From Candidatus Saccharimonadota bacterium (GTDB lineage: Bacteria; Patescibacteriota; Saccharimonadia; Saccharimonadales; Saccharimonadaceae), in assembly GCA_028289065.1 (NCBI GenBank), contig JAQGHA010000010.1:62001-126000 (forward strand): a stretch of 64,000 nt of DNA, in the 5' to 3' direction. Below the pieces are notes generated by a model. The model did not search any database. It was not told where the DNA came from and saw nothing but the letters and a program-made list of their open reading frames with translations. Made by a program: the position numbers and the translations under genes. Position 1 is the stretch's first letter. Every line of letters starts with the position of its first letter. Shown here piece after piece: positions 56,166-63,631 of the stretch.

Positions 56166-57002
56166 ATGATGAAAATGAAAGAGACGGCGTTTGCTGCAAT
56201 TGTAGCCAGCGCCTTGGTGTTGTCGGGATGTACGGCATCTTCCTTGCCCGACCACAAACCGAGTGAGACTAGCACGAGCTCGCCCAGTTCAACAGACAGT
56301 GAAAGCAAGCCGGCTGCTCTGAATGTAGCCGAAGATGCATCGCTTCTACCAAAGTTCGCTACTGAAGCCGGAAGCGGCGCAAACGCCGGCCCAACGGCGC
56401 CCGGGGCGACAACTTCGACTGGTATCTACGATTCGAGCCAAGCCGCGCATGATAATTTCTATGCGTGGTGGCGCTATGAAGCCGTCGCTGCGCAAGACGG
56501 AAGGCTTTCGTTCGAAAAAATTGTATATCCCATGGGTGCAATTGCCTGTGGTCGTATCGCCGCTGGTAGCTCGCCCGAAATGACAGCTACTCACCTCGAC
56601 AAGAACTATGCAGTAACTGGTTCGGGTGCCCAAGGCGTGGTAGTTGGAGCACTCAATGCGCTGTGCCCCCGGTATAACACCGGGTATCAGTCGTTTTTCG
56701 ACCAAAATGCACAAGCCTACGTTGAAGCGGTTGCTGAACGGTATACCCTCAATCCGCCCCATGCCGTATTTGATTACGGATGGTTCATGAAAGAAACTTG
56801 TGCCTACCTGGCAACAAGTACCCGAGCCGGTGCTACTTTGTACAATCACATGGTGCACCTCAGCACACTCGGTGGCTTTTTCGCCGATGTTGCTCGAGCT
56901 GACATTGGCCCGGATGTACCACGGGTAATGATCAAACTCGCTGTTTACAGCGGGTGCTTCGGATACTCACACATGCTTCCACCTGTCATCGCCAACTCCT
57001 GA
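56166..57002 (+). CDS. putative lipoprotein (278 aa)
   Basis: The start MMKMKETAFAAIVAS gives a lipoprotein signal with the lipobox LSGC (Cys about residue 20). A Ser/Pro/Thr-rich linker follows, then a globular domain with four to five Cys and no recognised family (FYAWWRYEAVAAQDG, YGWFMKETCAYLATS). Expected on the outer face of the membrane. Higher GC and different codon use from the housekeeping genes. Followed by a strong terminator. Confidence 0.75.
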   Translation: MMKMKETAFAAIVASALVLSGCTASSLPDHKPSETSTSSPSSTDSESKPAALNVAEDASLLPKFATEAGSGANAGPTAPGATTSTGIYDSSQAAHDNFYAWWRYEAVAAQDGRLSFEKIVYPMGAIACGRIAAGSSPEMTATHLDKNYAVTGSGAQGVVVGALNALCPRYNTGYQSFFDQNAQAYVEAVAERYTLNPPHAVFDYGWFMKETCAYLATSTRAGATLYNHMVHLSTLGGFFADVARADIGPDVPRVMIKLAVYSGCFGYSHMLPPVIANS

Positions 57003-57027
57003 CCCTGCAATCCATGTAGTAGCTTAA

Positions 57028-57057
57028 AGGCTCCGTGTGATACGCGGGGCCTTTTTG
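57028..57057 (+). terminator. lipoprotein gene terminator
   Basis: AAAGGCTCCG and CGGGGCCTTT form an imperfect stem, followed by TTGTTTT. Confidence 0.75.
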
Positions 57058-57090
57058 TTTTCTTTGGCATCTGTTAATATGGAGAAGCTT

Positions 57091-57165
57091 AGGGGTATAG
57101 TACAGCGGTTAGTGCGTAGGTCTCCAAAACCTGAAACCGTGGTTCGATTCCACGTACCCCTGCCA
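57091..57165 (+). tRNA. tRNA-Trp (CCA)
   Basis: 75 nt. Acceptor AGGGGTA/TACCCCT, anticodon arm TAGGT-CTCCAAA-ACCTG with anticodon CCA, T-loop GGTTCGATTCC, CCA encoded. The recombinase gene runs into its 3' part on the opposite strand. Confidence 0.95.
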
Positions 57166-58599
57166 AGAGGAATTATCATTACAAAGAGCCATCATTTCGT
57201 ATGGTTCTTTTAATTTTAACAGTAGTTTTCTGCCCGAAAGTTCCGAGTTCGAAAGTACTTTTTTGAGTATTTTTCTTTTACCGAGATAATCGGCAGATGT
57301 AAAGATATTATGAGCATTTTTAGCAACTTCTAACAGATGAGAAACTGTTTCAAGTCTAGTATTGTCAGATAGTTCGAAAGTAGTTAGTTGGGTTTGTAGA
57401 TTTGCTATAGAAGTTTGGTATTCTTTTGTTTTACGTTCGTATAAACTATCGTCAATTTTGTTATCTAAATGGTCTTCGTATATTCTATCTATTCGATTCT
57501 CATATTTAGCTATTTCAGACTTAATAGCATTAGTTTTAGATTCTACGTTTTTTCTAGCCTCAAGTTTATCAGCGTTGATGAGTTCAAGGATTGTTTTAAT
57601 AACGTCATCAGGTACGATTAGTTTCTTTAAGGTTTTTTCGTAGTGATAAGTGAATTCTTTTTCTCGTATGTATTGAGCGTCATGTTTATATTTAAATTGA
57701 TTACAGTGGCCGTAAGTGTACTTTTGCTTTTTAGTTTCAAAAGTTACTAAACATCCACATTCGGAACATCGAATCAAACCTTTATATGTGAACGGTAAAC
57801 CGCCAACTGATTTAGGTTTGCTTCTATAGCCTCTACGGTTATCTTCACAAGCGTCAAATAATTCTTTAGTAATTATCTTTTCGTAATGATGTTCGTATAA
57901 ATTGCCATTAACTTGCATGAAACCATAATAAAAAGGGTTCTTAAGTACTCGTTCGATATGACTGACGGCACAAGTTATATTAAACTTTTCAAACCATAGT
58001 GCCTTAATCTGCCTAAGTGTTAACGAACCAGTAGAATAGCCTTCAAATGCTTCCTTTACGGCCTGAGCTTCTAGGGGATTGATATCAACCCATTTCTTGC
58101 CGTCTTTAACAGCGTTTAAGTAACCTCTTGGTGCTTTTCCAGCTAACAATCCATCTCTACGCATTTGTGCCTGACGGCGCTTTACGTTATCGCTAATAGT
58201 ATTTGAGTAAAGTTGTGATGTGGAAGTATTTAATGAGAGCATAAACCACTGATTAGCTGAGGAGTATTGAGTCAATACTAGGTAATCAGAAATAAAGTGA
58301 AGTTCAATCTTTCCAGCCTTACAGAGGCTGTTCAGAATCCTCACTTCTGACGAACTTGGGTCACGTGAATAACGGTCTACTTTATCGAAAACAAGGGCAA
58401 TAGGTTCGGTTATATTTGAAAGCCTCGAAATGACTTTGTTAAATTCAACACGGTCGCCTTTATATGCACTCTCTTTAATTTCGACTAATTCAAAGTCAAA
58501 CTCGTTTTTGAGTGCATAATCTTGCAATTTATAAACCTGAGCAGGTAAAGCCTCGGCTTGGTCATCAGTTGATACCCTGGCAATTAGAATTGCTTTCAT
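57109..58599 (-). CDS. large serine recombinase
   Basis: 496 aa. Resolvase domain MKAILIARVSTDDQ (catalytic Ser10) with KVDRYSRD; the recombinase domain begins near GKAPRGYLNAV; a zinc ribbon CSECG...HC sits near residues 280-305; a coiled coil spans about 370-430. Class typical of integrases of phages and integrative elements. The last 18 codons are antisense to tRNA-Trp. Next to a HUH Rep, so it is probably the integrase of an integrated element. Confidence 0.92.
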   Translation of the reverse strand: MKAILIARVSTDDQAEALPAQVYKLQDYALKNEFDFELVEIKESAYKGDRVEFNKVISRLSNITEPIALVFDKVDRYSRDPSSSEVRILNSLCKAGKIELHFISDYLVLTQYSSANQWFMLSLNTSTSQLYSNTISDNVKRRQAQMRRDGLLAGKAPRGYLNAVKDGKKWVDINPLEAQAVKEAFEGYSTGSLTLRQIKALWFEKFNITCAVSHIERVLKNPFYYGFMQVNGNLYEHHYEKIITKELFDACEDNRRGYRSKPKSVGGLPFTYKGLIRCSECGCLVTFETKKQKYTYGHCNQFKYKHDAQYIREKEFTYHYEKTLKKLIVPDDVIKTILELINADKLEARKNVESKTNAIKSEIAKYENRIDRIYEDHLDNKIDDSLYERKTKEYQTSIANLQTQLTTFELSDNTRLETVSHLLEVAKNAHNIFTSADYLGKRKILKKVLSNSELSGRKLLLKLKEPYEMMALCNDNSSWQGYVESNHGFRFWRPTH

Positions 58600-58705
58600 T
58601 GATTCTCCCTCGATCTGTCATCATTATACTTTAAATTATTCTTTTCAACCTCAAGAAGAATCTCAATATATTCTTTGAGTTCTATAATATCTTCTTGAGT
58701 TAGAA

Positions 58706-59512
58706 TCATGGTTGGTGAGCGTCTATGTACGCATCTATTTCGGGGCTTTGACCTCTTACGAATTCAAACATTTCCCCGTGGTCATTAATATGACTATAAA
58801 TAGGCTTAACGCCGTTATAGAAAAAATCGGGGTTATCTTCCTTTATAGGTTTCTTCAAACCTTTGGAAGCCCAGTATCTATTTTTTCCAAAAGTTGCAGT
58901 TAAGTCTTTACCTACGTATTTTTGAAGATATCGAGCAGTATTGGTTTTACTACCCTTATCGAGTATCAATTTAACAGTAGTGAAGCCGTGTGTATACTCT
59001 TCAAAGTTATAAACCGGTAGGTTATTGCTATCGAGCACCGGTTGACCGTTGTTTGGATTTAAGGCATTCGCTAATTTACCGTTATAGCCTCCAAATAACG
59101 CATGGAAGTGCAATGCGCCATTCTTGTGTCTCTCGGTTACGAATATGTATCTAAATTTTCCATTTCTATCTCTTTGGTTCTTGACCCAGTTTTTTAGACG
59201 TTTGATAGAGTTTTCATCATCATATCGTTCAGTGCCCATTGTGAAAGTACAGAATAGGTCGAAATCGTTACAGAGAATGTAGTCCTTAATAGATTTTCTG
59301 CTTCTCCTGATTGCTCTTTCCTGATTAGTCTCATAGATATATTCGTTATCTTCGTCTGATCTAAAGAACTTGGTTCGGCTTCCTCTTGGTGCTATTGTTA
59401 TACCTTTCCTCATGGGCACATTTGCCCTATAAATACGAACAGAGTCAGGGTACGTTGTGGCTTGTACGCTAACTGCAATATTCTCATTCATGATGTTATT
59501 TTTGTCCCACAT
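58706..59512 (-). CDS. HUH rolling-circle replication protein
   Basis: 268 aa. IFVTERHKNGALHFHALFGG carries the HUH metal motif (His135-Phe-His137); ARYLQKYVGKD has YxxK (Tyr199-Val-Gly-Lys202), the nicking tyrosine motif. Similar to replication initiators of RCR plasmids and inoviruses. A GTCCCAC/GTGGGAC inverted repeat (59504-59529) spans the start codon. Confidence 0.82.
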   Translation of the reverse strand: MWDKNNIMNENIAVSVQATTYPDSVRIYRANVPMRKGITIAPRGSRTKFFRSDEDNEYIYETNQERAIRRSRKSIKDYILCNDFDLFCTFTMGTERYDDENSIKRLKNWVKNQRDRNGKFRYIFVTERHKNGALHFHALFGGYNGKLANALNPNNGQPVLDSNNLPVYNFEEYTHGFTTVKLILDKGSKTNTARYLQKYVGKDLTATFGKNRYWASKGLKKPIKEDNPDFFYNGVKPIYSHINDHGEMFEFVRGQSPEIDAYIDAHQP

Positions 59513-59529
59513 ATCAAGTAGGGTGGGAC
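59504..59529. repeat. inverted repeat spanning the rep start codon
   Basis: GTCCCAC (59504-59510) and GTGGGAC (59523-59529). It may hide the start codon of rep or be a Rep-binding site. Confidence 0.55.
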
Positions 59530-59654
59530 GTTGCTCTGGATATTTTTTGATATCGAAAAGAAACCTATATATAGGTACATTAGATTAAAGCTCCCGCTAA
59601 AAGTTGGTAATGGCTACCAGTTTATTTGCAGTTTAAATATACCGATTATTAGGG

Positions 59655-59827
59655 TATAAAAAATACACGCAAAAAAGATGATAGAGCCTGCTTTCTTATC
59701 TTCTTATTGCGTGTATTAATGCTTAGTACGGAATTATGAACGTTTGTAGATTTCCACGTCTGAGGGCACCGCTGCGTTTTTACCCCAACCATTTAAGGTC
59801 TATTCAGGTCTTATGGGGTCATTATAA
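59655..59827 (-). ncRNA. possible short transcript upstream of rep
   Basis: On the minus strand TATAAT lies near 59822-59827, and about 105-115 bases later the arms AATACACGCAA and TTGCGTGTATT (59717-59707 and 59672-59662) form a stem followed by TTTTT. This would give a terminated RNA of about 160 nt or an attenuator before rep. No ORF is seen. Confidence 0.45.
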
Positions 59828-59862
59828 CATTATGAAGTCACTGGCGAAAGATTCGGCACAGT

Positions 59863-59932
59863 GTTTCAATGGCAAGCTCGATTCTAGCACATGACTTCGT
59901 CAGGTGCGTATCGGCTTTTAAGCCGTTGAAAC
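59863..59932. other. branched structured element
   Basis: GTTTCAA (59863-59869) pairs with TTGAAAC (59926-59932) and encloses two hairpins: GCAC-AT-GAC/GTC-AG-GTGC (59887-59907) and CGGCTT/AAGCCG-type (59912-59925). A branched junction in a 600-base region without genes; candidate single-strand origin or RNA. Bases 59933-60126 show nothing else clear except the ribosome-binding site of the next gene. Confidence 0.5.
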
Positions 59933-60126
59933 TTTTCCAATATAGTCATTTCTAACAGCCTACTATCATTACCTACCTCTGTAATTAACGTAATAGTACT
60001 ATTATATTGACGCATATGCTAAAAGATGTAAATAATACAGCTAAAAAAGCGATACAAGTTGATTTTAATAAGTTATATTACTTTTAGGCCAGAAGGCCAA
60101 TAACAGGGGGAAAGGGGAAATGATGT

Positions 60127-60318
60127 ATGTACTTTGTAATTAGAAAGAATCCAACTTGGAATCAGCAGTACTATTACTTGGTAAAAGCTAGCGGAAACCA
60201 CGCTACGCTAGCAACCTCAGAAATGTACGTATCGAAACAGGCAGCAAAAGATTCACTAAATATCATATTTCGTGAGTCTAAAGACGCTACTTATACAGAT
60301 GAAACCGGTGAGCAATAG
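60127..60318 (+). CDS. DUF1508/YegP-like protein
   Basis: 63 aa, a single YegP-type repeat: YFVIRKNPTWNQQYYYLVKA then ATLATSEMYVSKQAAKDSL (family pattern: KASNGxxIATSExYxSKxxA). Small soluble alpha/beta protein of unknown role. AAAGGGGAAA precedes the ATG. A stem ACACCCAT/ATGGGTGT at 60342-60371 follows. Confidence 0.75.
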   Translation: MYFVIRKNPTWNQQYYYLVKASGNHATLATSEMYVSKQAAKDSLNIIFRESKDATYTDETGEQ

Positions 60319-60341
60319 CTAGTTCAACATCTTAATATCTT

Positions 60342-60375
60342 ACACCCATGTAGTTAGCGCTATATGGGTGTTTGA
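60342..60375 (+). terminator. terminator of the YegP-like gene
   Basis: ACACCCAT (60342-60349) pairs with ATGGGTGT (60364-60371); the T-tail is weak. Confidence 0.55.
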
Positions 60376-60499
60376 TTCAACAAATATTATAGTAACAAAC
60401 AATATTGAAAAAAACAGCATTAAATATGAAATCATTATATATCGCTCTTTCGTATATCAATAGACTAGCAACTTCTTAAGTGATACAATTCCATTAATT

Positions 60500-61468
60500 A
60501 TGGATGAGATACAGCTTTTACTTGATGACCTATTTGATGGGCTAGATGAAACAAAACTTATAAGGGAAGGGGAAGACCTTAACTTTACCGATGTAAAGCA
60601 GGAGGTTCTTGTTACGCTAAAGTATCTGAGGTTACTTTCAGAAAATAAAAAATGGTATTATGAACTATCTAATCCGAAACAGCAAGCTGTATTGCAAGTT
60701 TCGCTTCAAACTATTGGCTATCTTTTAGATATGAAAAACTTTACTATCAATCAGGCACGAGATTTTCAGCAAGAATGGAGGCAAATAATTGCCCAAGTAA
60801 GGGATTCGTATGATACATTCTACGTAAATATAGTAAATGGTTTAATGTCATTTGTAGCATTAGAGGTTGCATCTACTAAAAATATTGATAGTGATTTGAA
60901 GAAGATAAAGAGCGGCCTGAAAGAAATACATTCTGCTGCAAAAGAAATCGAAGCAATTCGGCAGAATGTAGAAGTTGCAGCAGGAAAGACAAGCATAACT
61001 TCCTTTCAAACTTCTTTTGTAGAGCAAGCTAAAAAGCACGCCGATTCTGCTCAAAACTGGTTCAAAGGCTTAATAGTTAGTGGCTTAGTTGTTGCCTTAC
61101 TCGGAGTAGTCTTTGTTATATTAAGCTTTAACCAGGATTTTTTAAATACTGACCCTCGAGTGATCATCATTACTCTTACAATTAAACTTGTTGTTCTTTC
61201 GTCTGCAATATATTTTACCCGTATTTGTTCAAAAAATTATAATGCTCAAAAACATTTACAAACGATAAATGAACATCGGGTAAATGTTCTAGGTTCCTTA
61301 CCTTCATTTATTGATTCGGTTAATGGAGATAATAAAGACTTAATGATTACAATTGGAGCAAAAACTGCATTTGAAGCTGGAGAAACAGGCCTTATTAGTA
61401 CGAAGGAGGGTGCTGGTACGAGTAATGATGAGTTAACCCGTATCCTTGCTGATTTTATGAAGAGATAG
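60500..61468 (+). CDS. two-pass membrane protein with coiled coil (322 aa)
   Basis: Residues about 125-165 are a charged helical/coiled-coil stretch (IDSDLKKIKSGLKEIHSAAK); two membrane segments at about 190-212 (FKGLIVSGLVVALLGVVFV) and 222-240. Soluble N- and C-terminal parts. I do not recognise the family; similar layouts occur in some accessory and defence loci. TACAAT (60484-60489) lies 10 bases upstream, so the leader is very short. The stop TAG begins repeat copy 1. Confidence 0.75.
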   Translation: MDEIQLLLDDLFDGLDETKLIREGEDLNFTDVKQEVLVTLKYLRLLSENKKWYYELSNPKQQAVLQVSLQTIGYLLDMKNFTINQARDFQQEWRQIIAQVRDSYDTFYVNIVNGLMSFVALEVASTKNIDSDLKKIKSGLKEIHSAAKEIEAIRQNVEVAAGKTSITSFQTSFVEQAKKHADSAQNWFKGLIVSGLVVALLGVVFVILSFNQDFLNTDPRVIIITLTIKLVVLSSAIYFTRICSKNYNAQKHLQTINEHRVNVLGSLPSFIDSVNGDNKDLMITIGAKTAFEAGETGLISTKEGAGTSNDELTRILADFMKR

Positions 61469-61540
61469 TTCTAAACTCGTCCACTAGGGGCTGCCAAGCA
61501 TGAGCAGTATAAAAAGTCTCTGTTTTGGAGGCTTTTTGTT
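61466..61540 (+). repeat. cassette repeat, copy 1
   Basis: TAGTTC-N4-CTCG followed by the core TCCACTAGGGGCTGCCAAG and CATGAGCAGTAT, then a terminator stem AAAAGTCTCT/GGAGGCTTTT. See copies at 62358, 62982 and 63553. Confidence 0.85.
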
Positions 61541-61568
61541 TGACTTAATATTACAAAAATGTTATTAT
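61540..61568 (+). promoter_or_regulatory. promoter of the two-pass small protein
   Basis: -35 TTGACT (61540-61545), 17-base spacer, TATTAT (61563-61568); TATAAT three bases later is an alternative. Confidence 0.7.
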
Positions 61569-61623
61569 AATATCGATCATCTCGATCAAGTTGTATCCAC
61601 TGAATTCTTAAAAAGGAGCTTTT

Positions 61624-61839
61624 GTGAAAAAGCACATCATTGCCATGATCATCATGGCAGCAGGATCTGTGATTGGACTGCTTGCGGGTCTGATCGTTCT
61701 TCTGTCGACCGACTACAATTGGATCGCTGCCGTAATCACGACCGTTGTCATCGTCGTGGTCATGGGATTCATCGGCTTCGTGATCGCCGCCATCAACATG
61801 ATCCACATCGCAAAAAACCCTTCGAGGATGCTCAGTTAG
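61624..61839 (+). CDS. small two-segment membrane protein (71 aa)
   Basis: GTG start with AAGGAG seven bases upstream. Two hydrophobic segments (IIAMIIMAAGSVIGLLAGLI and AAVITTVVIVVVMGFIGFVI) and a short basic tail. GC-rich compared with the neighbours. Own promoter and terminator. Function unknown. Confidence 0.7.
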   Translation: MKKHIIAMIIMAAGSVIGLLAGLIVLLSTDYNWIAAVITTVVIVVVMGFIGFVIAAINMIHIAKNPSRMLS

Positions 61840-61856
61840 GTCTTCATAGTAACACA

Positions 61857-61915
61857 CCCCGCCTCGAGCGTTGAGCCCCGTTGCTCCGTTGGAGTGGCGG
61901 GGTTCTCGTTTTTCT
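61857..61915 (+). terminator. terminator after the small membrane protein
   Basis: CCCCGCC (61857-61863) pairs with GGCGGGG (61896-61902), with an inner stem; followed by TTCTCGTTTTT. Confidence 0.8.
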
Positions 61916-61963
61916 GGATAATGTTCATATTTATGAGTTCCGAAATTTTGTTATAATTCAGCA

Positions 61964-62380
61964 ATGAAACAAGGTCAATACCCGGAGTCATTTTATAGAG
62001 TATCAGTAAAAGCAGTTATTCAGAATGATAGCGGCGAAGTATTAGCTGTTCATGAAGGCGAGGACTGGACACTTCCAGGAGGCGGTGTAGATCATGGAGA
62101 AGATCCGTTGACGGCACTCAAGCGCGAATTATATGAAGAGGCATTTATAACTTCAAAATTTGAAGCAGAATTCATAGGCACGGAATCATTTTACGTTGAT
62201 AGTAAAGACGCTATGGCATTCTGGCTCATCTACAAAGTAAACATGACCGAACATAACTTTTCATTTAAACCAGGCGAAGATGCTGATGAAGTAGCATTTA
62301 GAAATCCTGCAGATTTCATAAAAAGCGATTCGTTATTTGCACGTCTTATATTCAAATATAGTTCGGAGCTCGTCCACTAG
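61964..62380 (+). CDS. Nudix hydrolase
   Basis: 138 aa. The Nudix box is seen as GGVDHGEDPLTALKRELYEE (G-x5-E-x7-RE-x2-EE), then AF where the usual motif has xG. Hydrolyses nucleoside-diphosphate-linked compounds; substrate unknown. TATAAT (61952-61957) ends six bases before the ATG: leaderless. The last codons (SELVH and stop) are encoded by repeat copy 2, so the gene end was shaped by the repeat. Confidence 0.9.
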   Translation: MKQGQYPESFYRVSVKAVIQNDSGEVLAVHEGEDWTLPGGGVDHGEDPLTALKRELYEEAFITSKFEAEFIGTESFYVDSKDAMAFWLIYKVNMTEHNFSFKPGEDADEVAFRNPADFIKSDSLFARLIFKYSSELVH

Positions 62381-62394
62381 GGGCTGCCAAGCAT
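62358..62394 (+). repeat. cassette repeat, copy 2 (core only)
   Basis: TAGTTC-N4-CTCG, core TCCACTAGGGGCTGCCAAG, then CAT. The terminator/-10 part is absent; a different promoter follows. Confidence 0.85.
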
Positions 62395-62401
62395 ATACAT
62401 A

Positions 62402-62430
62402 TTGACATGTAGCTGTATTTATGATAAAAT
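62402..62430 (+). promoter_or_regulatory. promoter of the 62588 gene
   Basis: TTGACA (62402-62407), 17-base spacer, TAAAAT (62425-62430). It follows repeat copy 2 directly. Confidence 0.8.
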
Positions 62431-62486
62431 GTTAACACACCGTGAAGCGCATGCTCCGATGTACATTTACAATTGTCTGTTGCTCC

Positions 62487-62538
62487 TAGTGAGTGGAAGT
62501 AAGGTTATTTAATTTTACAGCTTTACTCCCACTCACTA
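62487..62538 (+). promoter_or_regulatory. long leader hairpin
   Basis: TAGTGAGTGGAAGTAA (62487-62502) pairs with TTACTCCCACTCACTA (62523-62538) with one mismatch, within the 5' leader of the 62588 gene. It could be an attenuator or an mRNA stability element. Confidence 0.6.
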
Positions 62539-62587
62539 TAGCTGCTCATTGATTCATCCACGCACCATCCAACCAAAGGAGCAAAAA

Positions 62588-62842
62588 ATGGCCGTACAGG
62601 AATCAGAAACCGAAGTTCCGCTTTACGCCACACAAGGTGGAGGAATCGCCGCCTACAAAAACGGCAAGTTTGTCTGGCACTCAGAGATTCCTGGCTTCAT
62701 GATTGCAGAAGGCGCTAAGGTCGGCGATGTGATCCCTGATGAATGGGGTGTTGTCGGAATCAACCCGGCTGCCCATCGTGAGATGGAGCAGGATCAGACG
62801 GACTCTTCTGACGACTATTGGGACTACAATCCCATGCCGTAA
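62588..62842 (+). CDS. hypothetical protein (84 aa)
   Basis: The start MAVQESETEV is fixed by AAAGGAG seven bases upstream. Small, acidic, Asp/Tyr-rich C-terminus (SSDDYWDYNPMP); the middle GGGIAAYKNGKFVWHSEIPG is probably a beta fold. No family recognised. GC-rich, with long leader and terminator hairpins. Confidence 0.65.
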   Translation: MAVQESETEVPLYATQGGGIAAYKNGKFVWHSEIPGFMIAEGAKVGDVIPDEWGVVGINPAAHREMEQDQTDSSDDYWDYNPMP

Positions 62843-62867
62843 TTCCAAAGCAACAGAGAATAGTATC

Positions 62868-62924
62868 CAGGAGGGATGAGTAATATAAGCGTATACCTGC
62901 GTTTCAATTTACTCATCCCTCCTG
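62868..62924 (+). terminator. long perfect hairpin after the 62588 gene
   Basis: CAGGAGGGATGAGTAA (62868-62883) pairs over 16 bases with TTACTCATCCCTCCTG (62909-62924). No T-run, so it may be an mRNA-stabilising hairpin instead. Confidence 0.6.
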
Positions 62925-62981
62925 CAGTTCCCCAAATGTATTTATTGAAATATATTTAGTGAACTGATAATTATAGAGATA

Positions 62982-63056
62982 TAGTTCTAAACTCTTCCAC
63001 GAGGGGCTGCCAAGCATAAGCATGATAGAAAAATCTCCGATTTGGAGGCTTTTTGT
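62982..63056 (+). repeat. cassette repeat, copy 3
   Basis: TAGTTCTAAACTCT, then core TCCACGAGGGGCTGCCAAG, CATAAGCATGATAG, terminator stem AAAAATCTCC/GGAGGCTTTTT, leading into the extended -10 TGT-TATGAT. Confidence 0.85.
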
Positions 63057-63062
63057 TATGAT
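63057..63062 (+). promoter_or_regulatory. -10 box at the end of repeat copy 3
   Basis: TATGAT (63057-63062) preceded by TGT; ends six bases before ATG 63069. Confidence 0.65.
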
Positions 63063-63068
63063 GAAGCA

Positions 63069-63545
63069 ATGGATATTAATAACCCATTTGAAACATTTTC
63101 AAAGACTGCATTTCGCTTAGAAGCATTGCCCGAGTATATAGTGGACAGTGAAAAAGCAGCTTTTAAAGAATATTTATCGTCAGGAAAGATTCATGACAAG
63201 TCTGCTTCGAGTTGGGCTAAAACGGTTAATGAAAATATCCAGGCAGGCAAGTCGCTGAAACGGCTTAGACTTATTTCTGACGAACTTACATCATATGAAC
63301 AGTATGAACTTTTAGCCTATCCAGGGATAAAATTTGGAGAGGAAATAAGACTCAATGCGCGTACAGTTTACCAAGATGACTATCAATATGATTTTTGGTT
63401 TTTTGATAAAAAATATATTTCTCAAATGAAATATGAGGTTGACGGCACCTATCTAAGCTCTGAAACACGAATAGCGAATAAAGAAGAAAGAGAGATGCTG
63501 GACTATTGGATGAGTGTTTTTGAAGAATCAGAAATAATCAAATGA
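63069..63545 (+). CDS. hypothetical protein (158 aa)
   Basis: The start MDINNPFETFSKTAFRLE is chosen because TATGAT ends six bases before it (leaderless). Soluble, with Tyr/Asp/Phe-rich C-terminal half (YQYDFWFFDKKYISQM). The sequence resembles DUF6879-type proteins (FDxxxxxAFRLExLPxY), a family named here from memory with moderate certainty. Flanked by repeat copies 3 and 4. Confidence 0.75.
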   Translation: MDINNPFETFSKTAFRLEALPEYIVDSEKAAFKEYLSSGKIHDKSASSWAKTVNENIQAGKSLKRLRLISDELTSYEQYELLAYPGIKFGEEIRLNARTVYQDDYQYDFWFFDKKYISQMKYEVDGTYLSSETRIANKEEREMLDYWMSVFEESEIIK

Positions 63546-63552
63546 TTTCGAT

Positions 63553-63618
63553 GTTCGTCCATTAGGGGCTGCCAAGCATAAGCATGATATAAAAGTCTCC
63601 GTTTTGGAGGCTTTTTGC
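63553..63618 (+). repeat. cassette repeat, copy 4
   Basis: GTTCG, then core TCCATTAGGGGCTGCCAAG, CATAAGCATGATAT, terminator stem AAAAGTCTCC/GGAGGCTTTT, leading into TGC-TATGAT. Confidence 0.85.
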
Positions 63619-63624
63619 TATGAT
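63619..63624 (+). promoter_or_regulatory. -10 box at the end of repeat copy 4
   Basis: TATGAT (63619-63624) preceded by TGC; ends seven bases before ATG 63632. Confidence 0.65.
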
Positions 63625-63631
63625 TGTAGCA

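Larger units (their letters stand above)
57091..59940. mobile_element. putative integrated RCR element at tRNA-Trp
   Basis: Contains the recombinase, a HUH-type Rep and a structured noncoding stretch, with tRNA-Trp at the left end. The right boundary is not defined: no convincing copy of the tRNA 3' end is seen downstream. Element type (plasmid-like or filamentous phage-like) is not settled. Confidence 0.55.

Noticed and set aside
59731..59751. Direct repeat of the tRNA-Trp end (TTCCACGT) as right attachment site
   Set aside because: Only eight bases match and the rest of the tRNA end is missing; too short to define a boundary.
59863..59932. tRNA or tmRNA
   Set aside because: The closing stem is seven bases and the shape is branched, but there is no T-loop TTCGA, no CCA and no tag-peptide frame.
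62982..63618. Repeat copies as a CRISPR array
   Set aside because: Copies are hundreds of bases apart with genes between them and contain terminators and promoters; no cas genes are present.
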